Shown piece after piece: positions 37,971 through 46,180 of a stretch of 64,000 nucleotides of DNA (the stretch's first letter is position 1; each line of letters starts with the position of its first letter). The stretch spans positions 59,619 to 123,618 of the forward strand of contig CANGJM010000011.1 in NCBI GenBank assembly GCA_947454525.1, in the 5' to 3' direction. The position numbers and the translations under genes were made by a program. This DNA comes from Flavobacteriales bacterium (lineage in GTDB: Bacteria > Bacteroidota > Bacteroidia > Flavobacteriales_D > Crocinitomicaceae). Under the pieces are notes generated by a model, which did no database searches, was not told the origin of the DNA, and saw nothing but the letters and a program-made list of their open reading frames with translations.

Positions 37971-40900
37971 ATGAATATTTCTTTCCCAAGCGTATCAAAA
38001 AAACACATCCGTTTTGGCCTCATCTTATTGATTGCCCTTATCGCTGGATTTCTTTTCAATTACTTGAATCGACCAGAAACACCGACAAACAAGAAAGATC
38101 CCTACGCTGGACTATTCAATCGTAAATCAGACGGATTGATTCAGGAACAAACCTTACTGGCAAACAAGGCGGTTCCCGTATTGAAAATCTCGAACGAACG
38201 AGAAAAAACCGTCCAACTTTCCAAATTATCGATTTCCTCCACAATTGAAAATGGTGTCGCTCGCACGCGCTACGACATGTATTTCTACAATGAGCAAAAC
38301 CGAGATTTGGAAGCAGAATTGCAATTTCCACTCGCCGACGGACAAACGATCTCCTATTTCGCGATGGACGTCAATGGTGAAATGAGATCCGGAGTAGCTG
38401 TTGAGAAAGTAAAAGCACGCATGGCATACGAGGCAACGGTTCGACAAGGAATCGATCCTGGATTAATCGAAAAAACCCAAGGAAATAATTTCAAATTACG
38501 CGTCTTCCCTGTTCCTTCAAAAGGGACAAAGCACATCATCATCGAGTACATGCATGAACTTGCGATGGATGTCAAACATGCCTATTACTATCTCCCGCTT
38601 TTCTTTAAAGAAAAAATTCCTGTTTTCTCCTACCACCTTTCCATCGTTGGCGAAGCAGAAAACCCAAATATTCTTCGTTCGTGTTCCGATGATTTCAAGC
38701 TTTCTGAAGTATCGAAAATTTACCAAGCATCTGTGCGTAAAAAACAATTTTTAGCGAACAAACCCATTGTGATTCGCCTACCGAATCGTCAATCTGAAGC
38801 AGTGGCTGCTTGCGAACAAAAGTCAAACGGAATCTTCTTCCATACGAATCTCAAACTTCCTCAAAAGTACGCACGCAAAAAGCAGCCTAAAAAAATAACG
38901 GTCATGTGGGACGTTTCTAGTTCTCGATTCCTATCCCAAATTCCAAAGGAAATCAGCTTGTTGAGGAAGTATTTAAGCACCATGAAAAAAGGAGAAGTGG
39001 AATTCATTCCTTTTGGATTCAAAGCGCTACCTAGTCAAACCTTTCGCATCAAAAATGGACAAAGCACCGAATTGCTTCAAGCCATTCAGAAACTTGAGTA
39101 CGATGGTGGAACGACCCTAAATCAACTTCCTTGGAATTCCTGCAAAGGCGAAGAAATCTTGTTGTTTACCGACGGACTTCAAAACCTAGGGAGCTCAAAG
39201 AGTCCCTTAACCTCGAAAGAAATCTACTGCATTCAAAGCGCCATTAAATCCGATAATGGATTCCTGAAAAATCTCTCACGGACTTCTCACGGTGAATTCA
39301 TCGACCTTTGTTCATTGAGTGAAAAGGAAGCCTTGGAGCGCTTGAATTCAAAATCGCTTCACTTTATGGGATTTGAACCGGATTCCGCATTGGAAAATTA
39401 TTATCCAAGTACCGGATTGGGGAACAACGGCATTCTTTCTGTTTCTGGAAGGTTAACGAAAGTGCGTCCTTTTGTCACAGCGAAATTCGGAATCGGAACG
39501 AAAGTCCTTTTAAAAACACGTATTCCGCTAGAGCTTAACAAGCAAAAAGCACATGCCAACCTAGAAAAAATGTGGGCGATTCACAAGCTCAACGAACTTC
39601 AAGAAAATTCCAAACAAAACGAAGAACAAATTCTAGAGACCGGATTAACATACCGGTTGGTTTCTGATTTCTCTTCCTTATTGATTCTCGACCGAGTGGA
39701 GGACTATGTTCAACACCGTATTCTTCCTCCAAAAAGTTTGCAAAAAGAATACTTCCAACAAGTGAAGGCTGCAGAAAAAGAAGAGAAAGAGAGCAGTTAT
39801 AACCACATGCGTGCCATCAAAAAGGAATGGAAAACGCAACAAGCCTGGTGGAAATCACATCGAAAAGAACCGAAGAAAAAAAGAAATCGACACAATACAC
39901 AACGTGCTCCCATGCCAGGTGATGATGTAGAAACGCGAAGTATGATTGTTGAAGGTTCTAATTTTGAATCTTCTCCACCTCCACCTACTTCGTGTGTTTC
40001 AGCTAATTCAACGGAACAAAGTACTGCTTTCCTTCCTCCCGTTGTAGAAAACGATGTAGTGGCGAATGAACCATTAGACACTTTAAGACAAGGAGCAGAA
40101 ATTCAATTATCAGCTGGATATGGTTTAGGTAATTCCGTTGGCGCGGTAAGTTATTCATGGGCTAGCGGTATTAGTTCCAATTTTATGGCCAGTACGATGG
40201 CTTCAGCAGGAACCTACACGATAAGCGTTTCGGATTTGAATGGTGTCAGCACCACAAATGTTGTAACGCGTGGTTCATTAAAGGTGAAAGCATGGGATCC
40301 GAAATCTCCGTATATGAAACGCATCAAAACCGTTCCGCTATCAAAAGCCTATCGTGTTTATTTGGAAGAACGTAAAAAGTTCGCTAGTCAACCATCGTTT
40401 TATTTGGACGTGAGCGATTACTTAATTTTCAAAAAACATTACGCCGAGGGAATTCGTGTCCTATCGAACATTGCCGAATTGGACATGGAAAATCACAGTT
40501 TACTGCGCATTGTCGCACAACGATTCCTGCAATTAGGTGAAAAGAAATTGGCTTTAGCGCTTTTCAAACACTTGATCGAACTTCGTCCGGAGGAACCACA
40601 GTCCTACCGTGACCTTGGACTCGCGTTCGAACAAACCGGCAATTACAACGAAGCCATTCGTTATTTATACAAAGTGGTCAAAGAACCATACGATGGACGC
40701 TTTGCTGGAATTCACTGCATTGCTTTGAATGAAATCAACAACATCATTGCCAGTCATCCGAGAAACTTGAAGTATGACTACATCGACAAAGTGTTTATTC
40801 GCAAAATGCCAGTGGACATTCGCATCGTCTTGAATTGGGATACTGATGATACCGATGTCGATCTATGGATCACGGAACCTGATGGCGAAAAATGCATGTA

Positions 40901-41174
40901 TTCGTACCCGCTGACCGCAAATGGTGGACGCATTTCCAATGACTTTACCCAAGGTTATGGTCCAGAAGAATACATGATTCACGTTGCACAGCACGGAACA
41001 TACCGCATTCAAGCGCATTATTACGGTGATCATCGTCCGACGGTAAATGGCAAAGCGACCTTAAGTATCCAATTGTTCAAGCAGTATGGAACTAGTTTGC
41101 AGTACAAACGAGAAATTACGCGCAGATTAAACGTCACAGACGACGTGGTTGACCTTGGAGAATTTGAGTTTTAA
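37971..41174 (+). CDS. VIT / von Willebrand A / TPR / DUF2135 membrane-anchored protein
   Basis: 1067 residues from ATG 37971; a TTG at 37941 is rejected. A membrane anchor lies at about residues 13-32 (FGLILLIALIAGFLFNYL). A VIT domain occupies about 80-190 (TRYDMYFYNEQNRDLEAELQFPL, MAYEATVRQGIDPGLIEKTQGN, FPVPSKGTKHIIIEYMHEL). A vWA-like fold follows from about 310 (ITVMWDVSSSRFL, LFTDGLQNLG), with an incomplete MIDAS. There is then a basic/proline-rich linker, a short SprB/PKD-like segment (about 710-765, YSWASGISSNF, AGTYTISVSDLNG), TPR-like helices (about 820-915) and a DUF2135 domain (VLNWDTDDTDVDLWITEPDGEKC). Such multi-domain proteins are envelope proteins with unclear roles. It lies 98 bp after the sigma-partner gene. 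Confidence 0.85.
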   Translation: MNISFPSVSKKHIRFGLILLIALIAGFLFNYLNRPETPTNKKDPYAGLFNRKSDGLIQEQTLLANKAVPVLKISNEREKTVQLSKLSISSTIENGVARTRYDMYFYNEQNRDLEAELQFPLADGQTISYFAMDVNGEMRSGVAVEKVKARMAYEATVRQGIDPGLIEKTQGNNFKLRVFPVPSKGTKHIIIEYMHELAMDVKHAYYYLPLFFKEKIPVFSYHLSIVGEAENPNILRSCSDDFKLSEVSKIYQASVRKKQFLANKPIVIRLPNRQSEAVAACEQKSNGIFFHTNLKLPQKYARKKQPKKITVMWDVSSSRFLSQIPKEISLLRKYLSTMKKGEVEFIPFGFKALPSQTFRIKNGQSTELLQAIQKLEYDGGTTLNQLPWNSCKGEEILLFTDGLQNLGSSKSPLTSKEIYCIQSAIKSDNGFLKNLSRTSHGEFIDLCSLSEKEALERLNSKSLHFMGFEPDSALENYYPSTGLGNNGILSVSGRLTKVRPFVTAKFGIGTKVLLKTRIPLELNKQKAHANLEKMWAIHKLNELQENSKQNEEQILETGLTYRLVSDFSSLLILDRVEDYVQHRILPPKSLQKEYFQQVKAAEKEEKESSYNHMRAIKKEWKTQQAWWKSHRKEPKKKRNRHNTQRAPMPGDDVETRSMIVEGSNFESSPPPPTSCVSANSTEQSTAFLPPVVENDVVANEPLDTLRQGAEIQLSAGYGLGNSVGAVSYSWASGISSNFMASTMASAGTYTISVSDLNGVSTTNVVTRGSLKVKAWDPKSPYMKRIKTVPLSKAYRVYLEERKKFASQPSFYLDVSDYLIFKKHYAEGIRVLSNIAELDMENHSLLRIVAQRFLQLGEKKLALALFKHLIELRPEEPQSYRDLGLAFEQTGNYNEAIRYLYKVVKEPYDGRFAGIHCIALNEINNIIASHPRNLKYDYIDKVFIRKMPVDIRIVLNWDTDDTDVDLWITEPDGEKCMYSYPLTANGGRISNDFTQGYGPEEYMIHVAQHGTYRIQAHYYGDHRPTVNGKATLSIQLFKQYGTSLQYKREITRRLNVTDDVVDLGEFEF

Positions 41175-41191
41175 CGAAAGTAATTCTTGTG
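41168..41191 (+). repeat. Left direct repeat of RAYT unit
   Basis: A 24-bp sequence beginning GTTTTAAC and including GAAAGTAATTCTTGTG, matching 41994-42017 except for C versus G at the eighth base. It covers the TAA stop (41172-41174) of the upstream gene. Confidence 0.9.
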
Positions 41192-41203
41192 TTTTTCAAC
41201 CCC

Positions 41204-41231
41204 GCTCCGCTGCAGTTGCACTGCTGCGGAA
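41204..41231 (+). repeat. Left inverted-repeat hairpin of RAYT unit
   Basis: 28 nt folding as TCCGC-T-GCAG / CTGC-T-GCGGA around a TTGCA loop. It is 26/28 identical to the reverse complement of 41961-41988; the two differences form one base pair (C-G here, T-A there), so the hairpin is preserved. Confidence 0.9.
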
Positions 41232-41314
41232 CATTTGCAGTTGCATTGCAACGGTACAATTCAAGCTGCATTGCCACGGTACAATTCAAGCTGCACTGCT
41301 GCAGAACAATTTTC
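41215..41314 (+). repeat. Four contiguous 25-bp tandem repeats
   Basis: Copies at 41215-41239, 41240-41264, 41265-41289 and 41290-41314, all exactly 25 bp. They share G(T/C)TGCA(C/T)TGC and GAACA or GTACA cores. Copies 2 and 3 share ACGGTACAATTCAA. The first copy overlaps the left hairpin, so the array looks like an expansion of it. There is no spacer between copies, so it is not a CRISPR array. Confidence 0.85.
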
Positions 41315-41329
41315 AACACAATCACTGTT

Positions 41330-41354
41330 TAAGATAAGATTTTTTCTTATCTTA
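41330..41354 (+). promoter_or_regulatory. Perfect 10-bp stem-loop just ahead of the RAYT start codon
   Basis: TAAGATAAGA pairs with TCTTATCTTA around a five-T loop, ending 5 bp before the ATG. In RNA it would occlude the ribosome-binding region, which could keep transposase translation low. It has no trailing T-run of its own, so it is not a good terminator. Confidence 0.6.
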
Positions 41355-41359
41355 AATCT

Positions 41360-41935
41360 ATGCAACAAGGTGTCAAACACAACATTAAGAAAAATACAAG
41401 CTATTACTTAACACTAACTGTCGTTGGTTGGGTAGATGTATTTACGCGACATAGTCATAAAGATGCTATTATCGAATCCCTAAGGTATTGTATAAAAAAT
41501 AAAGGACTAAATGTTTACGCATATTGTCTGATGACTAACCACTTACACATGGTGCTAAACTGTAATGAGCCTTTTCAACTTAAAGATGTGATTAGAGATT
41601 TTAAAAGACATACGGTAAAGACAATCATCGATCAGATAATCAATAAGCCCGAAAGTCGAAGAGAGTGGATGATTAGAGAATTTGAAGCAGCAGCAGATAA
41701 AACTGACCGAAATAAAACGTACAAATTTTGGAAAAGTGGTAATCATGCAATAGAACTATTCACTGAAAAATTTGTGTGGGAAAAGATAAATTATATCCAC
41801 AATAACCCGGTTAAAGAAAAATATGTGAAAAATCCACAGGAGTGGTTATACTCCTCAGCTTCAAATTATTGGTACGGTGAAGGTTTGTTGGAAGAGGTGC
41901 AATGTTTGACTCCACGATTAAAAAAGGTAAGATGA
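41360..41935 (+). CDS. REP-associated tyrosine transposase (RAYT, Y1_Tnp/HUH family)
   Basis: 191 residues of the IS200/IS605-like Y1 transposase family in its RAYT branch. The metal-binding HUH motif is HLH at residues 61-63 in YCLMTNHLHMVLNC. The RAYT-specific C-terminal block INYIHNNPVKEKYVKNPQEWLYSSASNYW is present; Tyr145 in that block is the likely nucleophile. The length and motif order suggest an active-site-intact protein. RAYTs cut and rejoin single-stranded DNA at REP hairpins. Its AT content and codon use look richer in A/T than the nuo genes, which fits horizontal origin. It is bounded by matching hairpins (41204-41231, 41961-41988), presumably its own substrates. Confidence 0.93.
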   Translation: MQQGVKHNIKKNTSYYLTLTVVGWVDVFTRHSHKDAIIESLRYCIKNKGLNVYAYCLMTNHLHMVLNCNEPFQLKDVIRDFKRHTVKTIIDQIINKPESRREWMIREFEAAADKTDRNKTYKFWKSGNHAIELFTEKFVWEKINYIHNNPVKEKYVKNPQEWLYSSASNYWYGEGLLEEVQCLTPRLKKVR

Positions 41936-41960
41936 TTTTTTTACTTTAAAAAAAAGATGG

Positions 41961-41988
41961 TTTCGCAGCAGTGCAACTGCAGCGAAGC
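41961..41988 (-). repeat. Right inverted-repeat hairpin of RAYT unit
   Basis: TTCGC-A-GCAG / CTGC-A-GCGAA around a TGCAA loop; inverted relative to 41204-41231 with one compensatory base-pair change. Confidence 0.9.
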
Positions 41989-41993
41989 AAAGT

Positions 41994-42017
41994 GTTTTAA
42001 GGAAAGTAATTCTTGTG
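41994..42017 (+). repeat. Right direct repeat of RAYT unit
   Basis: Second copy of the 24-bp sequence at 41168-41191, with one mismatch. It lies 61 bp before the next start codon. Confidence 0.9.
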
Positions 42018-42078
42018 ATATCCAATTAAAAGTGCATTTAGAAAAATAATTATTGTACTTTTAACCAAAACATACATC

Positions 42079-43392
42079 ATGCGTAAATTACTATTTTCCT
42101 GCTTTTTATTGAATTCACTCTTCTCTATCGCTCAAAATGTTCCCATTACTTTTGAACCAGGAGAGTTCGGTTCAACATGGTCTTGGACAGTTTTTGAAAA
42201 CGTAGGTAATCCACCATTGGAAATTGTGGTTAATCCAGATGTCACTGGACTCAACACATCTTCAAACGTAGCAAAGTTCACCGCTCTTCAAGGAGGAATG
42301 CCTTATGCAGGAGTGGAATGTGCGCATGGCGAAGTAGGAACGTTTACTTTAACTCCCGCGAATTGCATCGTGAAAATCATGGTCAACAAACCAGTTATCA
42401 GTAACGTAGGAATTAAATTTGCGACAGGATCTGGTGCGTCAACAGGCGAATTACTGGTTGCAAATACGCAAATCAACAAATGGGAGGAATTAACCTTCGA
42501 TTTCACACCGATTCTTGGTTTACCAACATCTAGTGGCATCAACCAAGTGATTGTTTTCCCTGATTTTCAAAACCGTACATCTACGAACATCTGTTATATC
42601 GACAACATCACCTTTGGAACTCCTGGTCCACCATTGGCAACTCCAATGACACCTGCTCCAGATCCAACATTCGCTGCAGTGGATGTGATTTCGATGTTCA
42701 GCAATGTGTACTCAGATGTTCCCGTGAACACATGGCAAACTGCATGGTCACAAGGAACCTTGAACGACATCCAAATTCAAGGAAACGACACAAAAAAATA
42801 TGCTGGATTGAACTTCGTTGGAGTTGAAACAACCGGAAGCAATATTTTGAATGTTTCCAATATGACGCATTTGTACCTGAACGTTTGGACAGCCAACATG
42901 ACGGAATTCCGTGTTAAACTTGTCGACTTTGGCAATGATTTATCCTATGCTGGTGGCGACGACACAGAACATGAATTGACCTTTACGCCTATTTTAGAAA
43001 GCTGGATGACTTTGGATATTCCTTTAACGAACTTCCTGAACCTGGCTTCCAACAATCACATTGCCCAATTGATTTTTTCTGGCAATCCAAGTGGAAGTGG
43101 TGTCGTTTATGTAGACAATGTATTGTTTCACAATGTTGTCACAGGAATCGAAACGATACAGGCAAACGAAATGAAACTTTACCCGAATCCTGTTCAAAAC
43201 GAATTATCGATAGCGCATCCAGAGAATTTGTCCTCCCTTCAAATTTATTCATTGACAGGTGAGAACATGCTTGTTCAAACGGATATGACAGCTGCAAACA
43301 TGGACGTTTCACCATTAGAAAGTGGCATGTACCTTTGTGTCATGGAAACCATCAGTGGAGAAATTCTTCAAGCGAAGTTCATTAAGGAATAA
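42079..43392 (+). CDS. Secreted T9SS cargo with two carbohydrate-binding-like beta domains
   Basis: 437 residues: signal peptide (MRKLLFSCFLLNSLFSIAQ), a first beta-sandwich-like domain (about 20-185, ITFEPGEFGSTWSWTVFENVGNP ... CYIDNITFGTPG), a Pro-rich linker (PPLATPMTPAPDPTF), a second similar domain (about 205-350, ISMFSNVYSDVPVNTWQTAWSQG ... VVYVDNVLFHN) and a type A T9SS sorting domain (LYPNPVQNELSIAHPENLSSLQIYSLTGE ... LESGMYLCVMETISGEILQAKFIKE). The domain endings YIDNITF and YVDNVLF are usual in CBM-like jelly rolls next to glycan-degrading genes. No catalytic domain is visible. Probably a surface-bound glycan-binding protein. Confidence 0.85.
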   Translation: MRKLLFSCFLLNSLFSIAQNVPITFEPGEFGSTWSWTVFENVGNPPLEIVVNPDVTGLNTSSNVAKFTALQGGMPYAGVECAHGEVGTFTLTPANCIVKIMVNKPVISNVGIKFATGSGASTGELLVANTQINKWEELTFDFTPILGLPTSSGINQVIVFPDFQNRTSTNICYIDNITFGTPGPPLATPMTPAPDPTFAAVDVISMFSNVYSDVPVNTWQTAWSQGTLNDIQIQGNDTKKYAGLNFVGVETTGSNILNVSNMTHLYLNVWTANMTEFRVKLVDFGNDLSYAGGDDTEHELTFTPILESWMTLDIPLTNFLNLASNNHIAQLIFSGNPSGSGVVYVDNVLFHNVVTGIETIQANEMKLYPNPVQNELSIAHPENLSSLQIYSLTGENMLVQTDMTAANMDVSPLESGMYLCVMETISGEILQAKFIKE

Positions 43393-43465
43393 GTACAAAA
43401 GAGCGATTCTTCATTGAATGAAGGACTTTCGGAGGCATTCGCTAAATATTTCTTAATTTTCAGCC

Positions 43466-44623
43466 ATGAAAAAATGGCTTGTATTTCTTTTAACTTGCAT
43501 TTTAGGCCAACATGTTTTTGGTCAGCACGGCAGATTTCACCTTCACAAGGACACATCAGATTTAACCTTTAGTGGAACAAAAATCAACCCTTATCAGCAA
43601 GAATTTGATTCCACAGGAAAATGGCAAGTGAATGGCTACGTCGATTCCTATTATTCGCACTATAGTGATTCCTGTAATTTAAATAGCTTCCAGAAATTCC
43701 CAACGATAAGTCCACGAAACCAGCAATTTGGCTTGAACATGATTCAAGTATCCGCGAAATATACTTCCGCGAAATTTCGTTCAACCATTACCTTGTTTGG
43801 TGGAGATTGTCCAAAAGCTGCTTGGTCCAACGATTACAATTACATTCAAGAAGCAAATCTCGGATTTAACGTGTATCAGAAACTTTGGTTGGACATGGGC
43901 TTTTTTCGTACGCACATCGGACTAGAATCCATTCAACCACGTGAAAACATGACCATGAGTTTAGCGACGACAACGTATTTCGAACCTTATTACTTAAGTG
44001 GTGCAAAATTGACATGGCAACATTCTGATCGATTGACCTTTCAGTTAAACGCTTTTAATTCATTCAATCAATTTGTAGAAACCAATAAAAATAAAGCACT
44101 TGGATTTTCCTTGAGCTTTGCTCCGACGAAAAAAGTGTTCATCACCTATTCAAATCTATTATGTGACGAGTCAACTGTTTCATCAAATCCAAAACAAACG
44201 AGATTTTACAATAACCTTTGCTTGACCTTTAAATCCACCAAATGGATCGTCGGATTTGAAGCAAATTATGGAATCCAAACACATTCTTGTTTAGTGTATC
44301 CATTACAAACCGCGACGATGTTCAGTTCTTTACTCGCGACAAAATACCGTTTCACACCAAAAACAGCCTGTTATGTTCGAGGTGAATTATTTCACGATCC
44401 AAATGAAATCCTTACAGGTCCTGTATTAAATGAAAACCATGCCATTGTTGGATTAGAAATCGTTGGATGCACCGCTGGATTTGAATTTAAACCAATTCCA
44501 AATAGTTACCTTCGATTAGAAGCAAGAGCATTATCCAATTATAATCAACATATTTTTTCCTATCAAGATCAAATGTCAAAAGTGCGAACTGAAATTAACT
44601 TTGGTATTGGGGTTTGGTTTTAA
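43466..44623 (+). CDS. Outer-membrane beta-barrel porin-like protein
   Basis: 385 residues with a signal peptide (MKKWLVFLLTCILGQHVFGQ). The mature N-terminus is followed by GKWQVNGYVDSYYSHYSD, the typical opening of the Bacteroidota 'beta-barrel porin' (BBP2/Gcw_chp-like) family, then many alternating strands (LGFNVYQKLWLDMGFFRTHIGLES, ALGFSLSFAPTKKVFITYSN) and a terminal strand VRTEINFGIGVWF ending in Phe. Likely passive transport of small solutes. It stands alone between the T9SS cargo and the helicase. Confidence 0.82.
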   Translation: MKKWLVFLLTCILGQHVFGQHGRFHLHKDTSDLTFSGTKINPYQQEFDSTGKWQVNGYVDSYYSHYSDSCNLNSFQKFPTISPRNQQFGLNMIQVSAKYTSAKFRSTITLFGGDCPKAAWSNDYNYIQEANLGFNVYQKLWLDMGFFRTHIGLESIQPRENMTMSLATTTYFEPYYLSGAKLTWQHSDRLTFQLNAFNSFNQFVETNKNKALGFSLSFAPTKKVFITYSNLLCDESTVSSNPKQTRFYNNLCLTFKSTKWIVGFEANYGIQTHSCLVYPLQTATMFSSLLATKYRFTPKTACYVRGELFHDPNEILTGPVLNENHAIVGLEIVGCTAGFEFKPIPNSYLRLEARALSNYNQHIFSYQDQMSKVRTEINFGIGVWF

Positions 44624-44646
44624 GAACCAAATCAAACGAGTAGACG

Positions 44647-44654
44647 TATCTTTG
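44647..44654 (+). promoter_or_regulatory. -7 box TATCTTTG, four bases from the helicase ATG
   Basis: A perfect match to the favoured form of the Bacteroidota -7 box, ending 4 bp before the ATG at 44659, which implies a leaderless or nearly leaderless transcript. Confidence 0.5.
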
Positions 44655-44658
44655 TAAC

Positions 44659-45981
44659 ATGAACGAACATCAAATTAAGATTTCCAAGGTACTTTCGTCC
44701 ATTGGATTTGACTCATTAAATTCCTTACAAGAAGAAACCCTAGAAAAAAGTGTCACATCCAAAAATGTACTCATCCTTTCACAAACGGGTTCCGGTAAAA
44801 CCTTTGCCTTTCTTTTGCCCTTGTTTTTAAATTTAGATCCAGAAGCGAAGCACATTCAAGCCTTGGTTTTGGCTCCATCACGAGAGTTAGCTTTGCAGAT
44901 TGAGGATGTTTGGCGTTCGATGAAAACCAATTTCAAAGTATTGAGTTGTTACGGTGGACATTCCATCTCGACAGAAAAGAAGAGTTTAACAGAGGCTCCT
45001 GCCCTATTAATTGGGACACCTGGAAGAATTTGTGATCACATTTCGCGAGGAACCATTGACTTATCCATGGTGGAACAATTTGTTGTGGATGAATACGATA
45101 AATGCTTAGAATTCGGATTTGATGACCAAATCAGCTACATCAACGAAGAATTCCGTTGTTTAGAAAAAGTGACCTTGGTATCTGCTACGGAGCACAAAGA
45201 ATTCCCTAATTACTTATCCTTCGAGCATCCATCTGTGATTAATCAGTTGCATTTATCCGAGGATCCAGACATCACCTTTTGGAAATTTCCTGTTCGCAAT
45301 CAAAATAAGTTTGAGCGATTGTTTGATTTACTCTGTTCCTTTCGAGGTGAGTTAAGCATCGTTTTCTGTAATTTCCGTGAAGCGACAGAAAGTGTGTGCA
45401 CTTATTTAGAAGAAAACGGTTATGACGCTATCGTATATCACGGTGGAATGGAGCAGGACGAAAGAGAACGTGCGTTAATCAAATTCAGAAACGGAAGTTT
45501 TCACACCTTGATTTGTACCGACTTAGGTTCCCGTGGATTAGATATTCCGGAGATTCAACACGTCGTTCATTTTCAATTTCCCCAAAGTGAGGAAGCGTTT
45601 ATTCATCGCAATGGTCGAACAGCGCGTATGAAAGCGAATGGCTCCTCCTACTTATTCATGAATCCAGATGAACGCACACCGGATTATGTAAACGTTCCAC
45701 GCGAGGAGTTCAAACTACCCAAGCAAATGGACGCTCCAGTTGAGAGTCCATGGATCACTTTGTACTTTAGCGGTGGAAAAAAAGACAAAATCAATAAAAT
45801 CGACATTGTTGGATTCCTAGGTCAAAAAGGCGGTATAGCCAAAGAAGAAATTGGACTCATCACCGTTCAGGATTTCAGTTCGTATGTTGCAGTAAAACGT
45901 CACAATGTTCGTGATTTGCTAGCAAAGATTCGTCCAGAAAAAATCAAAGGAAAAAAGTTGAAGATTGAGGTGTCGAAGTAG
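44659..45981 (+). CDS. DEAD-box RNA helicase with DbpA-type C-terminal RNA-binding domain
   Basis: 440 residues. RecA-1: Q motif FDSLNSLQEETLEKSV, motif I SQTGSGKT, Ia APSRELALQI, Ib GTPGRI, motif II DEYD in place of DEAD, motif III SAT. RecA-2: IVFCNFREATE (IV), TDLGSRGLDIP (V), HRNGRTAR (VI). Residues about 365-440 (PWITLYFSGGKKDKINKIDIVGFLGQKGGI ... SYVAVKRHNVRDLLAKIRP) are a DbpA/CsdA-like RNA-binding domain, suggesting a role in ribosome assembly. The last 16 codons recur at 47213-47263. A small minus-strand ORF ends 22 bp from its stop. Confidence 0.95.
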   Translation: MNEHQIKISKVLSSIGFDSLNSLQEETLEKSVTSKNVLILSQTGSGKTFAFLLPLFLNLDPEAKHIQALVLAPSRELALQIEDVWRSMKTNFKVLSCYGGHSISTEKKSLTEAPALLIGTPGRICDHISRGTIDLSMVEQFVVDEYDKCLEFGFDDQISYINEEFRCLEKVTLVSATEHKEFPNYLSFEHPSVINQLHLSEDPDITFWKFPVRNQNKFERLFDLLCSFRGELSIVFCNFREATESVCTYLEENGYDAIVYHGGMEQDERERALIKFRNGSFHTLICTDLGSRGLDIPEIQHVVHFQFPQSEEAFIHRNGRTARMKANGSSYLFMNPDERTPDYVNVPREEFKLPKQMDAPVESPWITLYFSGGKKDKINKIDIVGFLGQKGGIAKEEIGLITVQDFSSYVAVKRHNVRDLLAKIRPEKIKGKKLKIEVSK

Positions 45982-46003
45982 TGAGATCCTGTTCATTTAC
46001 CAT

Positions 46004-46096
46004 CTAGATATCGCCAAAAAGTGCAATCAGGATAATGCATAAATGAATGAACAGAAAAATACCTAAGGTGAAATTGGATTCTTTATCCGGTTGCAT
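46004..46096 (-). CDS. 30-residue hydrophobic small protein (copy 1)
   Basis: A 30-codon minus-strand ORF starting MQPDKESNFTLG and continuing with the membrane stretch IFLFIHLCIILIALF, then GDI and TAG. It is homologous and equal in length to the ORF at 47287-47379: about 14 of 30 residues match, and nearly all identical residues use different third-position codons, the sign of selection on protein sequence. Its C-terminal stretch also resembles the end of the WecA-like protein (VLFFIHLTIIILALVFL). A GTG upstream would give a 45-residue form. The stop is 22 bp from the helicase stop. Predicted single-pass membrane peptide; function unknown. Confidence 0.5.
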   Translation of the reverse strand: MQPDKESNFTLGIFLFIHLCIILIALFGDI

Positions 46097-46180
46097 GAAT
46101 ACCGCTATTTCTTTTGTAATACTTCGTTTGACTTTAACCACTTTGATTTTTTGAATCTAGAAAATAGACTGTTCATGACA

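Larger units (their letters stand above)
41168..42017 (+). mobile_element. RAYT element with inverted hairpins and flanking 24-bp direct repeats
   Basis: An 850-bp unit. Outermost are 24-bp direct repeats (41168-41191 and 41994-42017, one mismatch), then inverted-repeat hairpins of 28 nt (41204-41231 and 41961-41988), a four-copy 25-bp array on the left side and a REP-associated tyrosine transposase gene. The left direct repeat contains the stop codon of the VIT/vWA gene. This is the layout of a compact transposon-like unit. RAYT genes are usually domesticated and act on REP hairpins in trans; the direct repeats are not expected for HUH transposition and need another explanation. Confidence 0.8.

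Noticed and set aside
41215..41314. Regular 25-bp repeats as a CRISPR array
   Set aside because: The four copies are contiguous with no spacers, are degenerate, and no cas gene is near. They derive from the RAYT hairpin.
44659..45981. DEYD in place of DEAD as an inactivating change
   Set aside because: The third position of motif II varies in active helicases, and motifs I, III, V and VI are intact.
46141..46180. Short 23-codon minus-strand ORF starting MNSLFSRF near 46175
   Set aside because: No counterpart in the second copy of the block and no coding signature; the 30-codon ORF downstream is the one that is conserved.
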